This document shows, in pieces, positions 1 to 12,170 of a stretch of 64,000 bases of DNA; position 1 is the stretch's first letter, and every line of letters starts with the position of its first letter. Origin of the DNA: Torymus aiolomorphi (Eukaryota > Arthropoda > Insecta > Hymenoptera > Torymidae). The notes beneath the pieces were generated by a model. It was not told the origin of the DNA, did no database searches, and saw only the letters and a list, made by a program, of their open reading frames with translations. The translations under genes and the position numbers were made by a program. The stretch is taken from positions 115,522,011-115,586,010 of the forward strand of contig CM070877.1 in NCBI GenBank assembly GCA_036365515.1, read 5' to 3'.

Positions 1-3000
1 AATTACACGAACTTTTCCTGAAAGAACCTTGAAAAGATTTTTTGAAAGAATACATAAAACAATACAGAAATCATTTCAAAAATCATATCATGAAATAAAT
101 AGTTCAGAAATAATTTCAGAAAGATACAAATTAATCATTCAAAAAAATAATTCAATATCTTTTTAAAAACTTTTCCTGAATTATTTCATGAAATCTTCCG
201 GGAAACTCGTGTGAATTAATACAAGCAATAATTTAGAATTCGTTTGAAACAGATTTTTAGAACAAAATTTTTTAAAAGCTAATAGCGAAAAAAATAATAC
301 ACGCATTCCTCCTGAAAGAATCTTGAAAAGATTTTTTGAAAGAAAACATAAAACAATTTAGAAATCATTTCAAGAATTATATCATGAAATAATTCAGAAA
401 TAATTTCAGAAAGATACAAAATAATTGTTCACAAAAATAATTAAATATCTATTCGAAAACCTTTCATGAATTATTTCATGAAATCTTGAGGGAAACTCAT
501 GTGAATTAATACAAGAAATAATTTAGAATTCTTTTGAAAAACATTTTTGGAATAAGTTTTTTTTTAATAAAATAGAGACAAAAATATCCACACGAATTCT
601 CCCTGAAGGAACCTTGAAAAGATTGTTTTAAAGAAAACATAAAACAATTCAGAAATCATTTCAAGAATTATATCATGAAATAATTCAGAAATAATTTCAG
701 AAAGATACAAAATAATTGTTCACAAAAATAATTAAATATCTATTCGAAAACCTTTCATGAATTATTTCATGAAATCTTGAGGGAAACTCGTGTGCATTAA
801 TACAAGAAATAATTTAGAATTCTTTTGAAAAAGATTTTTAGAATAAAATTTTTTAAAAGAAAATAGCGAAAAAAATAATTACACGAATTCTTCTTGAAAG
901 AACCTTGAAAAGATTTTTTGAAAGAAAACATAAAACAATTCAGAAATCAATTAAAAAATTAGATCATGAAATAATTCGGAAATAATTTCAGAAAGATACA
1001 AATTAATTGTTCACAAAAATAATTAAATATCTATTCGAAAATCTTTCATGAATTATTTCATGAAATCTTCCGGGAAACTCATGTGAATTAATACAAGATA
1101 TAATTTAGAATTCTTTTGAAAAAAATTTTTGGACTAAGATTTTTTTAAATAAAATAGCGAAAAAAATATCTACACGAATTCTTTCTGAAAGGACTTTGAA
1201 CAGATTTTTTGAAAGAAAACAAAACAATTCAGAAATCATTTCACGAATTATATCATGAAATAATTCAGAAATAATTTCAGAAAGATACAAAATAATTGTT
1301 CACAAATATAATTAAATATCTATTCGAAAACCTTTCATGAATTATTTCATGAAATCTTGAGAAACTCATGTCCATTAATACAAGAACTAATTTAGAATTC
1401 TTTTGAAAAAGATTTTTAGAATAAAATTTTTTAAAAGAAAATAGCGAAAAGAATAATTACACGAATTCTTCTTGAAAGAACCTTGAAAAGATTTTTTGAA
1501 AGAAAACATAAAACAATTCAGAAATCAATTAAAAAATTAGATCATGAAATAATTCAGAAATAATTTCAGAAAGATACAAATTAATTGTTCACAAAAATAA
1601 TTAAATATCTATTCGAAAACCTTTCATGAATTATTTCATGAAATCTTGAGGAAAACTCATGTGCATTAATACAAGAAATAATTTAGAATTCTTTTGAAAA
1701 AGATTTTTAGAATAAAATTTTTTAAAAGAAAATAGCGAACAAAATAATTACACGAATTCTTCTTGAAAGAACCTTGAAAAGATTTTTTGAAAGAAAACAT
1801 AAAACAATTCAGAAATCAATTAAAAAATTATATCATGAAATAATTCAGAAATAATTTCAGAAAGATACAAATTAATCATTCACCAAAATAATTCAATATC
1901 TTTTCAAAAATCTTCCATGAATTATTTTATGAAATCTTCCGGGAAACTCGTGTGAATTAATACAAGAAATAATTTAGAATTCTTTTGAAAAAAATTTTTA
2001 GAATAAGATTTTTTTAATAAAATAGCGAAAAAAATAATTACACGAACTTTTCCTGAAAGAACCTTGAAAAGATTTTTTGAAAGAATACATAAAACAATAC
2101 AGAAATCATTTCAAAAATCATATCATGAAATAAATAGTTCAGAAATAATTTCAGAAAGATACAAATTAATCATTCAAAAAAATAATTCAATATCTTTTTA
2201 AAAACTTTTCCTGAATTATTTCATGAAATCTTCCGGGAAACTCGTGTGAATTAATACAAGCAATAATTTAGAATTCGTTTGAAACAGATTTTTAGAACAA
2301 AATTTTTTAAAAGCTAATAGCGAAAAAAATAATACACGCATTCCTCCTGAAAGAATCTTGAAAAGATTTTTTGAAAGAAAACATAAAACAATTTAGAAAT
2401 CATTTCAAGAATTATATCATGAAATAATTCAGAAATAATTTCAGAAAGATACAAAATAATTGTTCACAAAAATAATTAAATATCTATTCGAAAACCTTTC
2501 ATGAATTATTTCATGAAATCTTGAGGGAAACTCATGTGAATTAATACAAGAAATAATTTAGAATTCTTTTGAAAAACATTTTTGGAATAAGTTTTTTTTT
2601 AATAAAATAGAGACAAAAATATCCACACGAATTCTCCCTGAAGGAACCTTGAAAAGATTGTTTTAAAGAAAACATAAAACAATTCAGAAATCATTTCAAG
2701 AATTATATCATGAAATAATTCAGAAATAATTTCAGAAAGATACAAAATAATTGTTCACAAAAATAATTAAATATCTATTCGAAAACCTTTCATGAATTAT
2801 TTCATGAAATCTTGAGGGAAACTCGTGTGCATTAATACAAGAAATAATTTAGAATTCTTTTGAAAAAGATTTTTAGAATAAAATTTTTTAAAAGAAAATA
2901 GCGAAAAAAATAATTACACGAATTCTTCTTGAAAGAACCTTGAAAAGATTTTTTGAAAGAAAACATAAAACAATTCAGAAATCAATTAAAAAATTAGATC

Positions 3001-4160
3001 ATGAAATAATTCGGAAATAATTTCAGAAAGATACAAATTAATTGTTCACAAAAATAATTAAATATCTATTCGAAAACCTTTCATGAATTATTTCATGAAA
3101 TCTTGAGGAAAACTCATGTGCATTAATACAAGAAATAATTTAGAATTCTTTCGAAAAAGATTTTTAGAATAAAATTTTTTAAAAGAAAATAGCGAAAAAA
3201 ATAATTACACGAATTCTTCTTGAAAGAACCTTGAAAAGATTTTTTGAAAGAAAACATAAAACAATTCAGAAATCAATTAAAAAATTATATCATGAAATAA
3301 TTCAGAAATAATTTCAATAAGATACAAATTAATCATTCACCAAAATAATTCAATATCTTTTCAAAAATCTTTCATGAATTATTTTATGAAATCTTCCGGG
3401 AAACTCGTGTGAATTAATACAAGAAATAATTTAGAATTCTTTTGAAAAAAATTTTTAGAATAAGATTTTTTTAATAAAATAGCGAAAAAAATAATTACAC
3501 GAATTCTTCCTGAAAGAACCTTGAAAAGATTTTTTGAAAGAAAACATAAAACAATTCAGAAATCATTTGAAAAATCATATCATGAAATAATTCAGAAATA
3601 ATTTCAGAAAGATACAAATTAATCATTCACAAAAATAATATAATATCGTTTCAAAAATCTTTCATGAATTATTTCATGAAATCTTCCGGGAAACTCATGT
3701 GAATGAATACAAAATATAATTTAGAATTCTTTTGAAAAAGTTTTTGGAATAAGATTTTTTTTAATAAAATAGCGAAAAAAATATCTACACGAATTCTTTC
3801 TGAAAGGACCTTGAACAGATTTTTTGAAAGAAAACATAAAATAGTTCAGAAATTATTGCAAGTATTCTTTCATGAAATAATTCAGAAATAATTTCAAAAA
3901 GATACAAATTATTATTTTACAAAAATAATTCAATATCTATTCAAAAACCTTTCATGAATTATTTTATGAAATCTTCCGGGAAACTCGTGTGAATTAATTC
4001 AAGAAATAATTTAGAATTCGTTTGAAAAAGATTTTTCGAATAAAATTTTTTAAAACAAAATAGCTAAAAAAATAATTACACGAATTCTTCTTGAAAGAAA
4101 CTTGAAAAGATTTTTTGAAAGAAAACATAAAATAGTTCAGAAATTATTCCAAGTATTCAA
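1..4160. repeat. A+T-rich satellite array with higher-order repeat
   Basis: About fourteen monomers of 287-295 bp start at 1, 296, 586, 877, 1168, 1455, 1746, 2036, 2331, 2621, 2912, 3203, 3493, 3783 and 4073 (the last is partial). Each starts near (A)TACACGAATTCTT and contains the palindromic stretch TCATGAATTATTTCATGA. The seven monomers from 1 recur at an offset of exactly 2035 bp from 2036, which makes a higher-order repeat. The second copy lacks 578 bp (two monomers) relative to the first. No coding capacity; the single short ORF inside is a by-product. The array runs off the left edge of the window. Confidence 0.95.
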
Positions 4161-4251
4161 CACGAAAAGAGCAGCGTCTGTATATAAGAGGCACCGTATA
4201 ATGTATTTATTTTGTTTTTAATTCAAATTTCTTTCAATCAAATAAGTCCTA

Positions 4252-5314
4252 ATTAATACAATATTTAATAAACCAAACTTATTAAATTAGTATATACTAA
4301 TTAAGCAAAGTTAATATTAAAAAATAAAGAAATATTAGAAATAAATATTCTAATTTATTTTGTTAGTCATTTTGCACTATATAATGCAAAAAATGAAGTG
4401 ATTGGATAATGATCGGATTTAGTCGTCCATTGTTTTCTACATTGGTATGATCGTATTAAAGAACGTATTAAATTTTGTGCGGGGTATATAATTTTTCGTT
4501 TTTGTGAACTAAGAGATTGAAACATTTACTAATTGCAAAAAATATTAATTTGAAAAGCTAATGTAAGAATGTAAAAACTTAAAATTAAAGAAAAAAAAAA
4601 CATTTAAAGATAAATGATATAGGTACTAAAAAGAAGCAATATGTTTTATTATTTTTCATAATAGTATTCTTTCAGTTTCACAAAGTTTAGAAGTCCCCTG
4701 AAAAACGACAGGACTATTATTTATACTCCTGCCAAGAGTAAAGAGCCTTTGACTCTAAAAGTTGATTCTAAATTGAAAACACTGCAAATAATAATAACGA
4801 CGGTAAGATAGAGCTCATCCTATTCATCTCTGCATTATATGCAATTATAATTTTTTTATTTTTATCGAATTTCGGGAAAAGGGCTCTTTATTGCCCTTCG
4901 TAATGACAAAAATACACTATGTGTAAATTTTCAAGTTATTACTCGTTATCAATTTTACAGGAAACGGGTTGAAAAATTTTATACCAGTTTTTTATAAAAA
5001 ATAATGAACAGAATTTCTGAAAAATTCATAGGTGTATTATTTAAGCAATTACGGAGGGCAATGAAGAGCTTCATTCATCAAAAGTTGAATGTAAGATAAA
5101 AAAATGCAAAAACTCATAACGTCGGTAAGGAAGAGCTCTCTTTATACATGTTTCACATCCACTTAATACAATATTTAATAAACTAAAAGTATTCAATAAC
5201 TATGAATTAATTGATCAAAGTTAATATTAAAAAATAAAGTAATATTAAGAATAAATGTTCTAATTTATCGTGTCACTCATGTTGTACTATATAATGAAGA
5301 AAATGAAATGATCT
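4252..5314 (+). repeat. Two diverged direct copies of a ~150-bp module
   Basis: Bases 4252-4405 and 5163-5314 align along their length. Both contain CAATATTTAATAAAC, AAAGTTAATATTAAAAAATA and CACTATATAATG-like blocks in the same order. The ~750 bp between them are A+T-rich with short CGTCGGTAAG(A/G)(T/A)AGAGCTC blocks at about 4798 and 5122, which suggests further internal repetition. I see no gene here. Confidence 0.7.
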
Positions 5315-5317
5315 AAG

Positions 5318-5392
5318 CGAGCGATAGCGTAATGGATAGCGTAATGGATAGCGTAGTACCCGAGCGACCCGGGTTCGAATCTCCATCATGTA
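5318..5392 (+). pseudogene. tRNA-like relic or head of a tRNA-derived SINE
   Basis: The block has a good B-box (GGGTTCGAATC at 5371-5381) and an A-box-like TAGCGTAATGGATAGCG, as in arginine-type tRNAs. The A-box unit GATAGCGTAATG is directly duplicated (5323-5346). No clean acceptor stem or anticodon arm can be drawn. A degenerate tRNA gene or SINE head is more likely than a functional tRNA. Confidence 0.4.
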
Positions 5393-5529
5393 AAAATGTT
5401 TCTGCGTTTTTTTCTGCGAAAAAATAGTGTAAAATTATTAACAATGTGAATATATGTAAAAATAGTTAGAATATTATTTAAATAATATTATTATATTAAA
5501 TAATATATTAAATAATATAACTAAATTTA

Positions 5530-5985
5530 TTGTTAGTAATATTTACTAAATATTTTCTAATTAATTCACAATATTAATTCCTGAATCCTTCCAAAAATCT
5601 TTCATTGAAAGGATTCTGCAATAATACAGGATATATAACCTTCGAAATTTTTTATTAGTAATATTTACAAAATATTTTCTAATTAATTCACAATATTATT
5701 GTATCCTTCCAAAAAATCTTTCATTGAAAAGATTCTGCAATAATACGAAATTTATACCCTTCGAAATTTATTTTTAGTAGTAATATTTAGAAAATATTCT
5801 AATTAATTCACAATATTAATTCTTGAATCCTTCCAAAAATCTTTCATTGAAAGGATTCTGTAATAACACGGGATTGATACCCTTAGAAATTTATTGTTGG
5901 TAATATTTACAAAATATTTTCTAATTAATTCACGGTTTTAATTCCTGAATCCTTCCAAAAATCTTTCATTGAAAGTATCGTGTAA
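5530..5985 (+). repeat. Tandem repeat, ~4 x 120 bp
   Basis: Four consecutive units start near 5532, 5654, 5775 and 5897. Each contains GTAATATTTAC, TTTTCTAATTAATTCAC, CCTTCCAAAAATCTTTCATT and GGATTCTG(C/T)AATAA in that order. Related words recur in the foldback at 9008-9250. Not coding. Confidence 0.85.
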
Positions 5986-6043
5986 TAATAATACAACAAT
6001 AAACACATAACCAATGAAATATGTGTAGAATAATTCCTAATTT

Positions 6044-6180
6044 TTTTGCTTCCTCCTAGAGGAAGCTTTGTGATAGTAATTTTTTGAGTTGTTGTAAAAA
6101 CATGTTATAATTGATATTCGAGGTGTTAGGAACCAAAATACATGATTTTTGAAAAATGTCTGTATGGATGTATGTGTGTG

Positions 6181-6256
<76 letters not shown>

Positions 6257-7029
6257 CCTGGATCTCAGCTTCTACTCGATCGATTTTAACCGGACAGATC
6301 TCATTCTTTTTTTTTGTGTGTGATGGCGGGTCAAAAATCCATTTTTTGATTGGGCCGATTCGTTTTTGTTTTATTTCGAATTTTCGATTTTCTCAAAATT
6401 TTTTTTGGTTATTTTCAATGATAGAATCGAGATATTTAAATCTGATGGGTAGCATTCGAAAGAGCGTAAAAAAACCTATAATTTCCAAAAAAAAATTTCT
6501 CTAGCTATCCCGGTCCTGTTGTTATTGACAAAAACGTGTTTTTTTTTTTTAAAAGCTTATAACTCCGAAACTAAACGGTTAATTTTTTTGAGAAAAATCA
6601 CGATAATGCAGAATATAAATAGCTATAAGCTCCATTCTTTGAATCCATTCTTTTGGTTAGTTTTTGAGAAAAAAATTGAAAAATGAAAAAACGAGTTTTC
6701 TATGTCCAACGATTACGGAAGTAAAATTGACTTAATCGCTTTAAAATTCCTTGTAGAGGTAGATTTTGTATAGTTCTCGGTCGAGTTCTTTGGGCAAAAT
6801 GATTGGTCTAGAAATTTCAGAGATATTTGAAGTTAAAATTTTTTTAACCTTTTATTCAAATCGTAATTTCTCGAGAACGGCTCTATGTATCTGGATCGGA
6901 TGGGTAGTATTCGAAAGAGAATTAAAATATCTATATTTAGAAAAAAAAAATTATGTCTAGCTATCACAGTTCTTTTGTTATGAACAAAAACAAAAACGTG
7001 TTTTTTTTCAAAAAAGCTTATAACTCCTT
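6044..7029 (+). repeat. Dispersed repeat with GCTTCCTC hairpin and (TG)n core, copy 1
   Basis: It opens with a hairpin, GCTTCCTC...GAGGAAGC (6048-6066). A spacer of ~100 bp follows, then TGGATGTATGTGTGTG and a long (TG)n run to ~6254, then a block containing CTCGATCGATTTTAACCGGA and TTATAACTCCGAAACTAA. The downstream part is itself duplicated (about 6421-6560 versus 6890-7030). The same order of blocks is found at 20402 and, on the other strand, at 36700. The 120-aa ORF across the (TG)n is a repeat artefact. Confidence 0.75.
6173..6254 (+). repeat. (TG)n microsatellite
   Basis: Nearly pure TG dinucleotides with one early CG interruption. It is the internal core of the surrounding dispersed repeat. 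Confidence 0.95.
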
Positions 7030-7205
7030 AATCCTATCTCCTATCTTCAAAAAATGATGGATTAGTTATGATATCAATTTATTAGTGGTTCGGTTGGTGG
7101 GTGTAATGGGTTGCTAGGTTACAAAAACAAAAGTGGTGTAGTTTCGATAAAATCACAGCGCTCACCGCGCGCTTCGAGAATACTAGTGATGTTATATATG
7201 TATAT
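7030..7205 (+). repeat. Dispersed repeat F, copy 1
   Basis: Shares a series of words with 10585-10745: ATGGGTTGCTAGGTTAC, GGTTGGTGG, a CGCGCTT(C/A)GA-type block and ACTAGT near the end. Noncoding, fairly diverged, same orientation in both copies. Confidence 0.65.
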
Positions 7206-7477
7206 ATGTATATATTATGTTAAACCTGGAACATTCTTGCTGGTTGATATAAATAAATAAATGAATGAGTAAATTTGAAAATTAATACTTTTTAATCTTC
7301 AAAATCAATTTAATTATAATTATGGCATAATTTGTTGCAAAAATTATAAATTTTGTTATTAAAAATTAATTAAAGGAATCACAAAATTAAGTTTGAAGAA
7401 GCAACGAGCCAATGAATTGGCAGATATTTTAATATGATTTCATGAATTATTAAGATAGAAGACTTTAATACTCGTGC

Positions 7478-8335
7478 ATGGAATTTCTAAATACAATAAT
7501 GAATTTAGTCATCTATTCTCCCCCCATCACTAACTGGTACAGGAAAACCACGGCTTCGGGCAGATTTATCAATTTCCACACTCATCCCCCTTTTTCACAA
7601 AAAACAGCGATCATTTATAATTTAGTTGATAAAGCCATCCTCTTGTCCCACCCGTCTTTTCACCAGTCTAATATTTCGACGATTAAGAATTTCCTCTTAG
7701 CTAATGATTACCCATTGAAAATTATTGAAAAATTTATTAATTAACGCCTACATCACATAAATTATCGCAATTTACCGCTTCGTACTCCACCTAACAATGA
7801 ACATAACAATAATAATGAAAATTTTCTTAATCAAAATATTGCCTGTTTTCCTTTTCACAATACAATCAATAATAAACTAAAATCTACTCTGCGCAAACAC
7901 AATATTTCTTTGATTAACAAAACTACTAATAAATTTAATAAATATATTAGATTGGGAAAGGACAGATTGGATAGGGGTGACATTAACAACGTGGTATACA
8001 AAATAGACTGTAAAGATTGCGACTCCACTTATGTAGGTATGACATCTAGGCCTTTAAAAAAACGACAATACGAACACCAGTCTTGTATAAAAAACAAAGA
8101 TGAACGTTCTCCTCTATTCTTACACAAAGAAAAGACAGGACATGATTTCAATTTTGAAAATATAAAAATAATTGACAATGTTAAAAACAATTATACAAGA
8201 AGATTTTCAGAAATGCTACACATACATTATTTCGACAATACGTTAAATAGAACAGAAGACACTAATTTTTTAAAACAATCCTATAAAGACTCAATCAATT
8301 TACTAAAACCTCCCAAGGGAAAAACTCGTTCCTAA
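7478..8335 (+). pseudogene. PLE1 RT C-terminus plus GIY-YIG endonuclease
   Basis: The frame starts inside the RT thumb-like region (ITNWYRKTTASGRF, then NLVDKAILLS) and continues in the same frame through one TAA stop at 7742-7744 into a GIY-YIG nuclease domain (VVYKIDCKDCDSTYVGMTSR, then KKRQYEH). In the family this domain nicks target DNA for primed reverse transcription. The two open parts, 7478-7744 and 7745-8335, are in frame, so the stop is a simple nonsense change, not a boundary between genes. The upstream RT core is missing. It ends at TAA 8333-8335. Similar to PLE2 at 30-32 kb and less like PLE3. Confidence 0.85.
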
Positions 8336-8879
8336 TCGATCAGTTAATTTTCTAGCAATAATATTCTACCAATCTTGTATAGTCATATAGGTATGTCCCC
8401 TCCCTGTTCATTACACATTTACTACCCCACCTTGATGGCTTTTGCTCTTTCGTCGCTTCTGTCTTTCCCGATATCCGCTAGGCCTTCCCCCTCCTCCGTA
8501 AGTTCGAGACACACATACATACGTCGTTAGGGCATTATTCTCGGCTTCGCGAAAATTTTGAAATTTAGTCACATCCACCTGACATTAGAGTGAGGACGCA
8601 TTAACACTTCGCGATCCTCCTCTTACATCCGAAGCGAGGGAACTCTTGTAGTACCAGTAAGCTGTCCTTTTTTAGACAAGTGTTTGCAAAGAAATAAAAT
8701 TTTAATTTATTGTTGTACAATAATTTTTTAGTGTGGACATTAGTTAGCTTTCTCGGGTTACGTTCTTGTTTTGTTCTTGTCACAACTTGTAAATAAAAAG
8801 TAATAGTTTTATTGTTATTAACATGTAAATAATTTTAATACTTTTGTAAATAATTGTAAATTTCTCTATGGGTTTTAGA

Positions 8880-8920
8880 GTCCTTGAATAAGGGAAACTT
8901 GACTTTTCCGAAACGTAGGA
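8880..8920 (+). ncRNA. Degenerate hammerhead-ribozyme-like motif of PLE1
   Basis: TCC/GGA pairing (stem I), a TTGAATA core in place of CTGANGA, a stem II of AGG-GAAA...TTTTCC and then CCGAAACGTA. The layout matches the better preserved motifs of PLE3, and the self-complementary ACGT is kept. Two core positions are changed, so activity is doubtful. Hammerhead motifs in the terminal repeats of Penelope-like elements are known; assigning this copy is inference. Confidence 0.45.
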
Positions 8921-9007
8921 AAATAAAGTTCTATAAGAAAAATGACTCGTTGAGATGACTAAATTCATTATTGTATTATGATTTCATGAATTCTTACAAA
9001 AAGCTTG

Positions 9008-9250
9008 CATTGGAAAGATTCTGTAATAGTGCTATGTCCGGGGTATTTTCCTTTCAGAAATAATTTCAGAAATAATTTTGAAATATCTTTTAGTAACCTT
9101 TTGGTAATAATCCATGAATCCTTTCAGAAATCTTCCATTAAACAAATTTTGCAATGATAATATAAATTTTTCTTTAATTATTTCATTGAATTAATTCTGA
9201 AAGAAAAATACCCCGGACATAGCATTATTACAGAATCCTTTCATTGAATC
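9008..9250. repeat. Foldback (inverted-repeat) element
   Basis: Arms 9008-9060 and 9195-9250 are inverted copies sharing ATTCTGTAATA, GCTATGTCCGGGGTATTTT and CTTTCAGAA. The spacer is A+T-rich and holds words of the 5.5-6.0 kb tandem repeat. It directly follows the right target duplication of PLE1. No coding capacity. Confidence 0.8.
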
Positions 9251-9339
9251 GTTTCTGAAAGAATAAAATTATTTCATGTATTCTTTCAGAGTCGTTTCAG
9301 AATTAATACATGCTGTGTGGGAATTATTATTTTACGTAA

Positions 9340-10060
9340 AACTTTAAGAATAATGAAAAATAGTGGAAATGAGTAAGAGAAAAGAATTTTCCATGATATC
9401 GTAAATGCATCAATTTCAAAGAAGTCTGGCTCTTTTTCCCAAGAAACAAATTTTTTAAACTTTTTGTTTAAACAAGAAGCAAAGATATCGATTTCCGGAA
9501 AACCAAACTCTCTCGTGATTATACAATGTTAAATGCGTAGTTTGCTATTTCCCATTCAGTTTCAGGTGGTAATTAGCGAGATTCTATATCTGCTCGAATA
9601 TTATCTTTAGATTTAATGTAGGAGGCGTATAAGAAAATATAAAAATATCTTCGCACTATTGCCATATTTCGCACGCGACATATTAAGTGTTGGATATTTT
9701 ACTCCTCCCATTCTATTGATGTATGAAATGGCTGTTGTATTGTCAATTCTAAGTAAAATTTCGCAGTCGTGTTAATTTTCTGCAAAATATTTAAGGTCGT
9801 TAAAACTGCTTTTATTTCTAATAGATTGATGAGCTTTGATTCATTATTTTTCCACCAATCATGAGCTTTTTCGCCTGCACAACCCGTGAGAGATGCGTCA
9901 ATGAAAATTTCTAGATGGTATTTGTTTGCCCGAATATCATTTTTAGCGGTAGTTATGTTCTCTGACCGCCACTTTAAATCAAGCTTCATTTCGTTTGTTA
10001 TTTGCTTTACTTTTTCGTAATCTTTATTATTCTTATGAGAGTTAAAAATGTTTCTCGTTC
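9340..10060 (-). pseudogene. DIRS-like retrotransposon RNase H relic
   Basis: Read on the minus strand, the fragment contains IFIDASLTG, WWKNNESK, LLEIKAVLTTLNIL, then in a shifted frame RIDNTTAISYINRMGG and KYPTLN, and in further shifted frames IRADIESR, LPPETEWEIANYAFNI and a last block with IDIFAS, FVSWEKEPDFF and IDAFTISWK. This order is typical of the RT/RNase H tail of DIRS-order elements, where RNase H removes the RNA strand during reverse transcription. At least two frameshifts and one stop break it. No tyrosine recombinase, split repeats or full RT is seen nearby, so it is an isolated fragment. Confidence 0.75.
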
Positions 10061-10584
10061 TAGTTTAGTATACAGCCAGCCATAGCGATAGCATACAGCC
10101 GAATAGGCTGCTATGAAGATGCTCATTGTCGCTTTCGGTCGGATATATTTTATGCGCACTGCTCTTTCTAAGCTTTTTATTCCGAAATTTTTTATTCGGA
10201 TGTATCACCTCTTTCATAGCCGTCACGTTTTCTTTTACAAATATGCGTCCTTAGAGGTTTTAATGTCATCTCAAATACTCTCATTGGCGTTCTGCAGATT
10301 CGTCGGGATACGCTGTGTTGATAGCCTCTGCGGACTTCTGCTGCATGAACGAGTCGCACGATGCCTTTAATATTCAAGCGCGTGGTTACTTGAACGGCGA
10401 TATGATCTCTTCTTTTTCGATTCATCGAAACTACGATCTTGCTTTCGTCTATGAGAACTCATTTCAACACAAAATTGCAGAGAGCTGGAAAGGTTATGCG
10501 TGTGGCGCGCAACGTACAGGAAAGCGTAATAATGAAGCATCAACAGTTATAACCCCATGGTAACGAGCGAGACAAACAATTCCT
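10061..10584. other. Unassigned stretch, no supported gene
   Basis: More G+C than its surroundings (around 10080-10560). Overlapping short ORFs exist on both strands, none with a recognisable motif. Confidence 0.5.
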
Positions 10585-10745
10585 ATTTCCTATCTTTAAA
10601 AAATTATGGATTTGTTGTGAAGCAAATTTATTCGTGATTTGGTTGGTGGTAGCAATGGGTTGCTAGGTTACGAAAACAAATATGGTGGAAAGTTTTGCTA
10701 AAAATTACGGTGCACGAAGCGCGCTTAGAAAAGACTAGTTATTTT
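10585..10745 (+). repeat. Dispersed repeat F, copy 2
   Basis: Same block order as 7030-7205, including CAATGGGTTGCTAGGTTACG, a GAAGCGCGCTT block and ACTAGT at the end. Confidence 0.65.
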
Positions 10746-11440
10746 AAAAATCATGCTTTAAAATCCTGTGGCAGAACGCTCAAGGAGCGATACCACAATT
10801 TAATCTAGAGGATGAGTCAGAGAATTAAGTACAATATTAGTTAATAAATTGCAAATAATAATCGTATGAACTTTAAAATAGACTACTTAAATATACAAAT
10901 CTTTAAAATTTTCTTTTTTTCGATTGTCTACAATTTTTCTTTTTCTCGTATTGATTGTATCGCGTTATAATATAATTCGTGCAATAATTATAGGTTGTAA
11001 CGAGTACACGACAGAGGCGCGTACTAGTCAGTACCGAGGATAGGCATTATTCATCCGCAAAATGTTTTTCGAATAAGCATTTTATTTTGGAAAATATTAA
11101 ATGCAATGAGATAATTTTGTATTATAATCACGTTTCGTATCGTACGTAGGGCAAACTACTAGACGTTTGAATACAAGAATAAAAGGACATCAAAAAAACT
11201 AGAACTTTAGGCTTGCTTTGAAAAATATTCGAAAAAATATTCGTCGAATAATTTTTTCGAATAATCGATTATTCGAAAAATTATCTGACAAATATTTTTT
11301 GGAATATTTGATTATTTGAAAAATTATTCTAACTAAGCTCTTTAAAGAAAAAGTCCATTTTCTAATGCTTGTTTCTGGGCTCGGCAGTGGAGAACATAGC
11401 ACTCTTTGTTGTATGGTGTGGTCATTAGTTATAACACGAT
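10746..11440. other. A+T-rich intergenic DNA
   Basis: No gene or clear element. A local run of ATTCGAAAAA-type words at 11218-11335 makes short self-complementary stretches. Confidence 0.5.
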
Positions 11441-11980
11441 ATTTAGTCACGCACTCAATTACACTTACTTAGCGCGCCCCGATATATCGCGTACAATCTA
11501 CTTCATGATACACGCCGAATTTGTAAGGTGCCCGGCGCGTTTACTCACTCATACACACACACGCAATCGTCGCTTGCCTGCCTAATCGAGACTCGCTCTC
11601 GTCTGCGGGGGAATTCGCGTCCTCTCTGCCATCTCGGGGACGACGGCGACCATCACTCTACGCGCTACTGCCTCTACGTGGCACGGCTGCCACCGAGACT
11701 CATTGTTACTCCTCCGTCCTTCCCCGCCGGGAAGGAGACCACCACTCACGGCCACAATATTCGCGCTTAAACCGCTCGCACGCAGGAATGATCGCTCTGG
11801 TGCTGGCTGCTGCTGCTGCTGCTCGTCGCACTCTGCTCGCTCGTAGATCTCACTCGCTGATCTCTCCCAGTTTCTCTCCTTCGTGTACTCGCGGTATTCA
11901 CTACTAGAAAGCTCGTAGCGTCGCTCTCGCCGAACTCGTCCTCGTTCACACGCGGCTCAGAGGAGAATGCTGGCCGGCGC

Positions 11981-12015
<35 letters not shown>

Positions 12016-12170
12016 GGGCCCGCTCTCGTGCGCTCGTGGCGCGGCGCGACACCACTGGCGCACACGCCAGTTGCAGTTTTCGCCACCCGTTACTTGCACA
12101 AGCCATCGAACATGCACACACAAGACATACATATGTACATCATTCCGTAATGATAATTAGTTACAAAATT
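11441..12170. other. CpG-rich block, possible promoter or 5' exon of a host gene
   Basis: Base composition changes sharply: many CG dinucleotides, a (CTG)n/(GCT)n run near 11800-11823 and a (CT)n run near 11985-12012. Short ORFs occur on both strands (11528-11770 plus, 11767-12132 minus) but show no domain, and their runs of R-E or S residues come from simple repeats. In an A+T-rich insect genome such a block often marks a transcription start, but no core promoter or downstream coding exon can be tied to it here. Function unknown. Confidence 0.35.

Larger units (their letters stand above)
7449..8976 (+). mobile_element. 5'-truncated Penelope-like element (PLE1)
   Basis: The insertion is flanked by a 16-bp direct repeat, TATGATTTCATGAATT, at 7433-7448 and 8977-8992, a plausible target-site duplication. 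Inside are the end of a reverse transcriptase, a GIY-YIG endonuclease domain, a ~540-bp 3' region and a degenerate hammerhead-like motif near the 3' end. The catalytic RT core (YxDD) is absent, as expected of a 5'-truncated retroelement copy. A 16-bp inverted match (about 7498-7513 with 8954-8969) links the two ends. Confidence 0.8.

Noticed and set aside
1..4160. CRISPR-like regular repeat
   Set aside because: Units are ~291 bp head-to-tail with no unique spacers, in a eukaryotic setting; it is satellite DNA.
6142..6504. 120-aa ORF with a long Val-Cys run
   Set aside because: Translation of the (TG)n core of a dispersed repeat.
11767..12132. 121-aa minus ORF in the CpG-rich block
   Set aside because: RE and S runs stem from simple repeats; no motif and an equally long ORF on the other strand.
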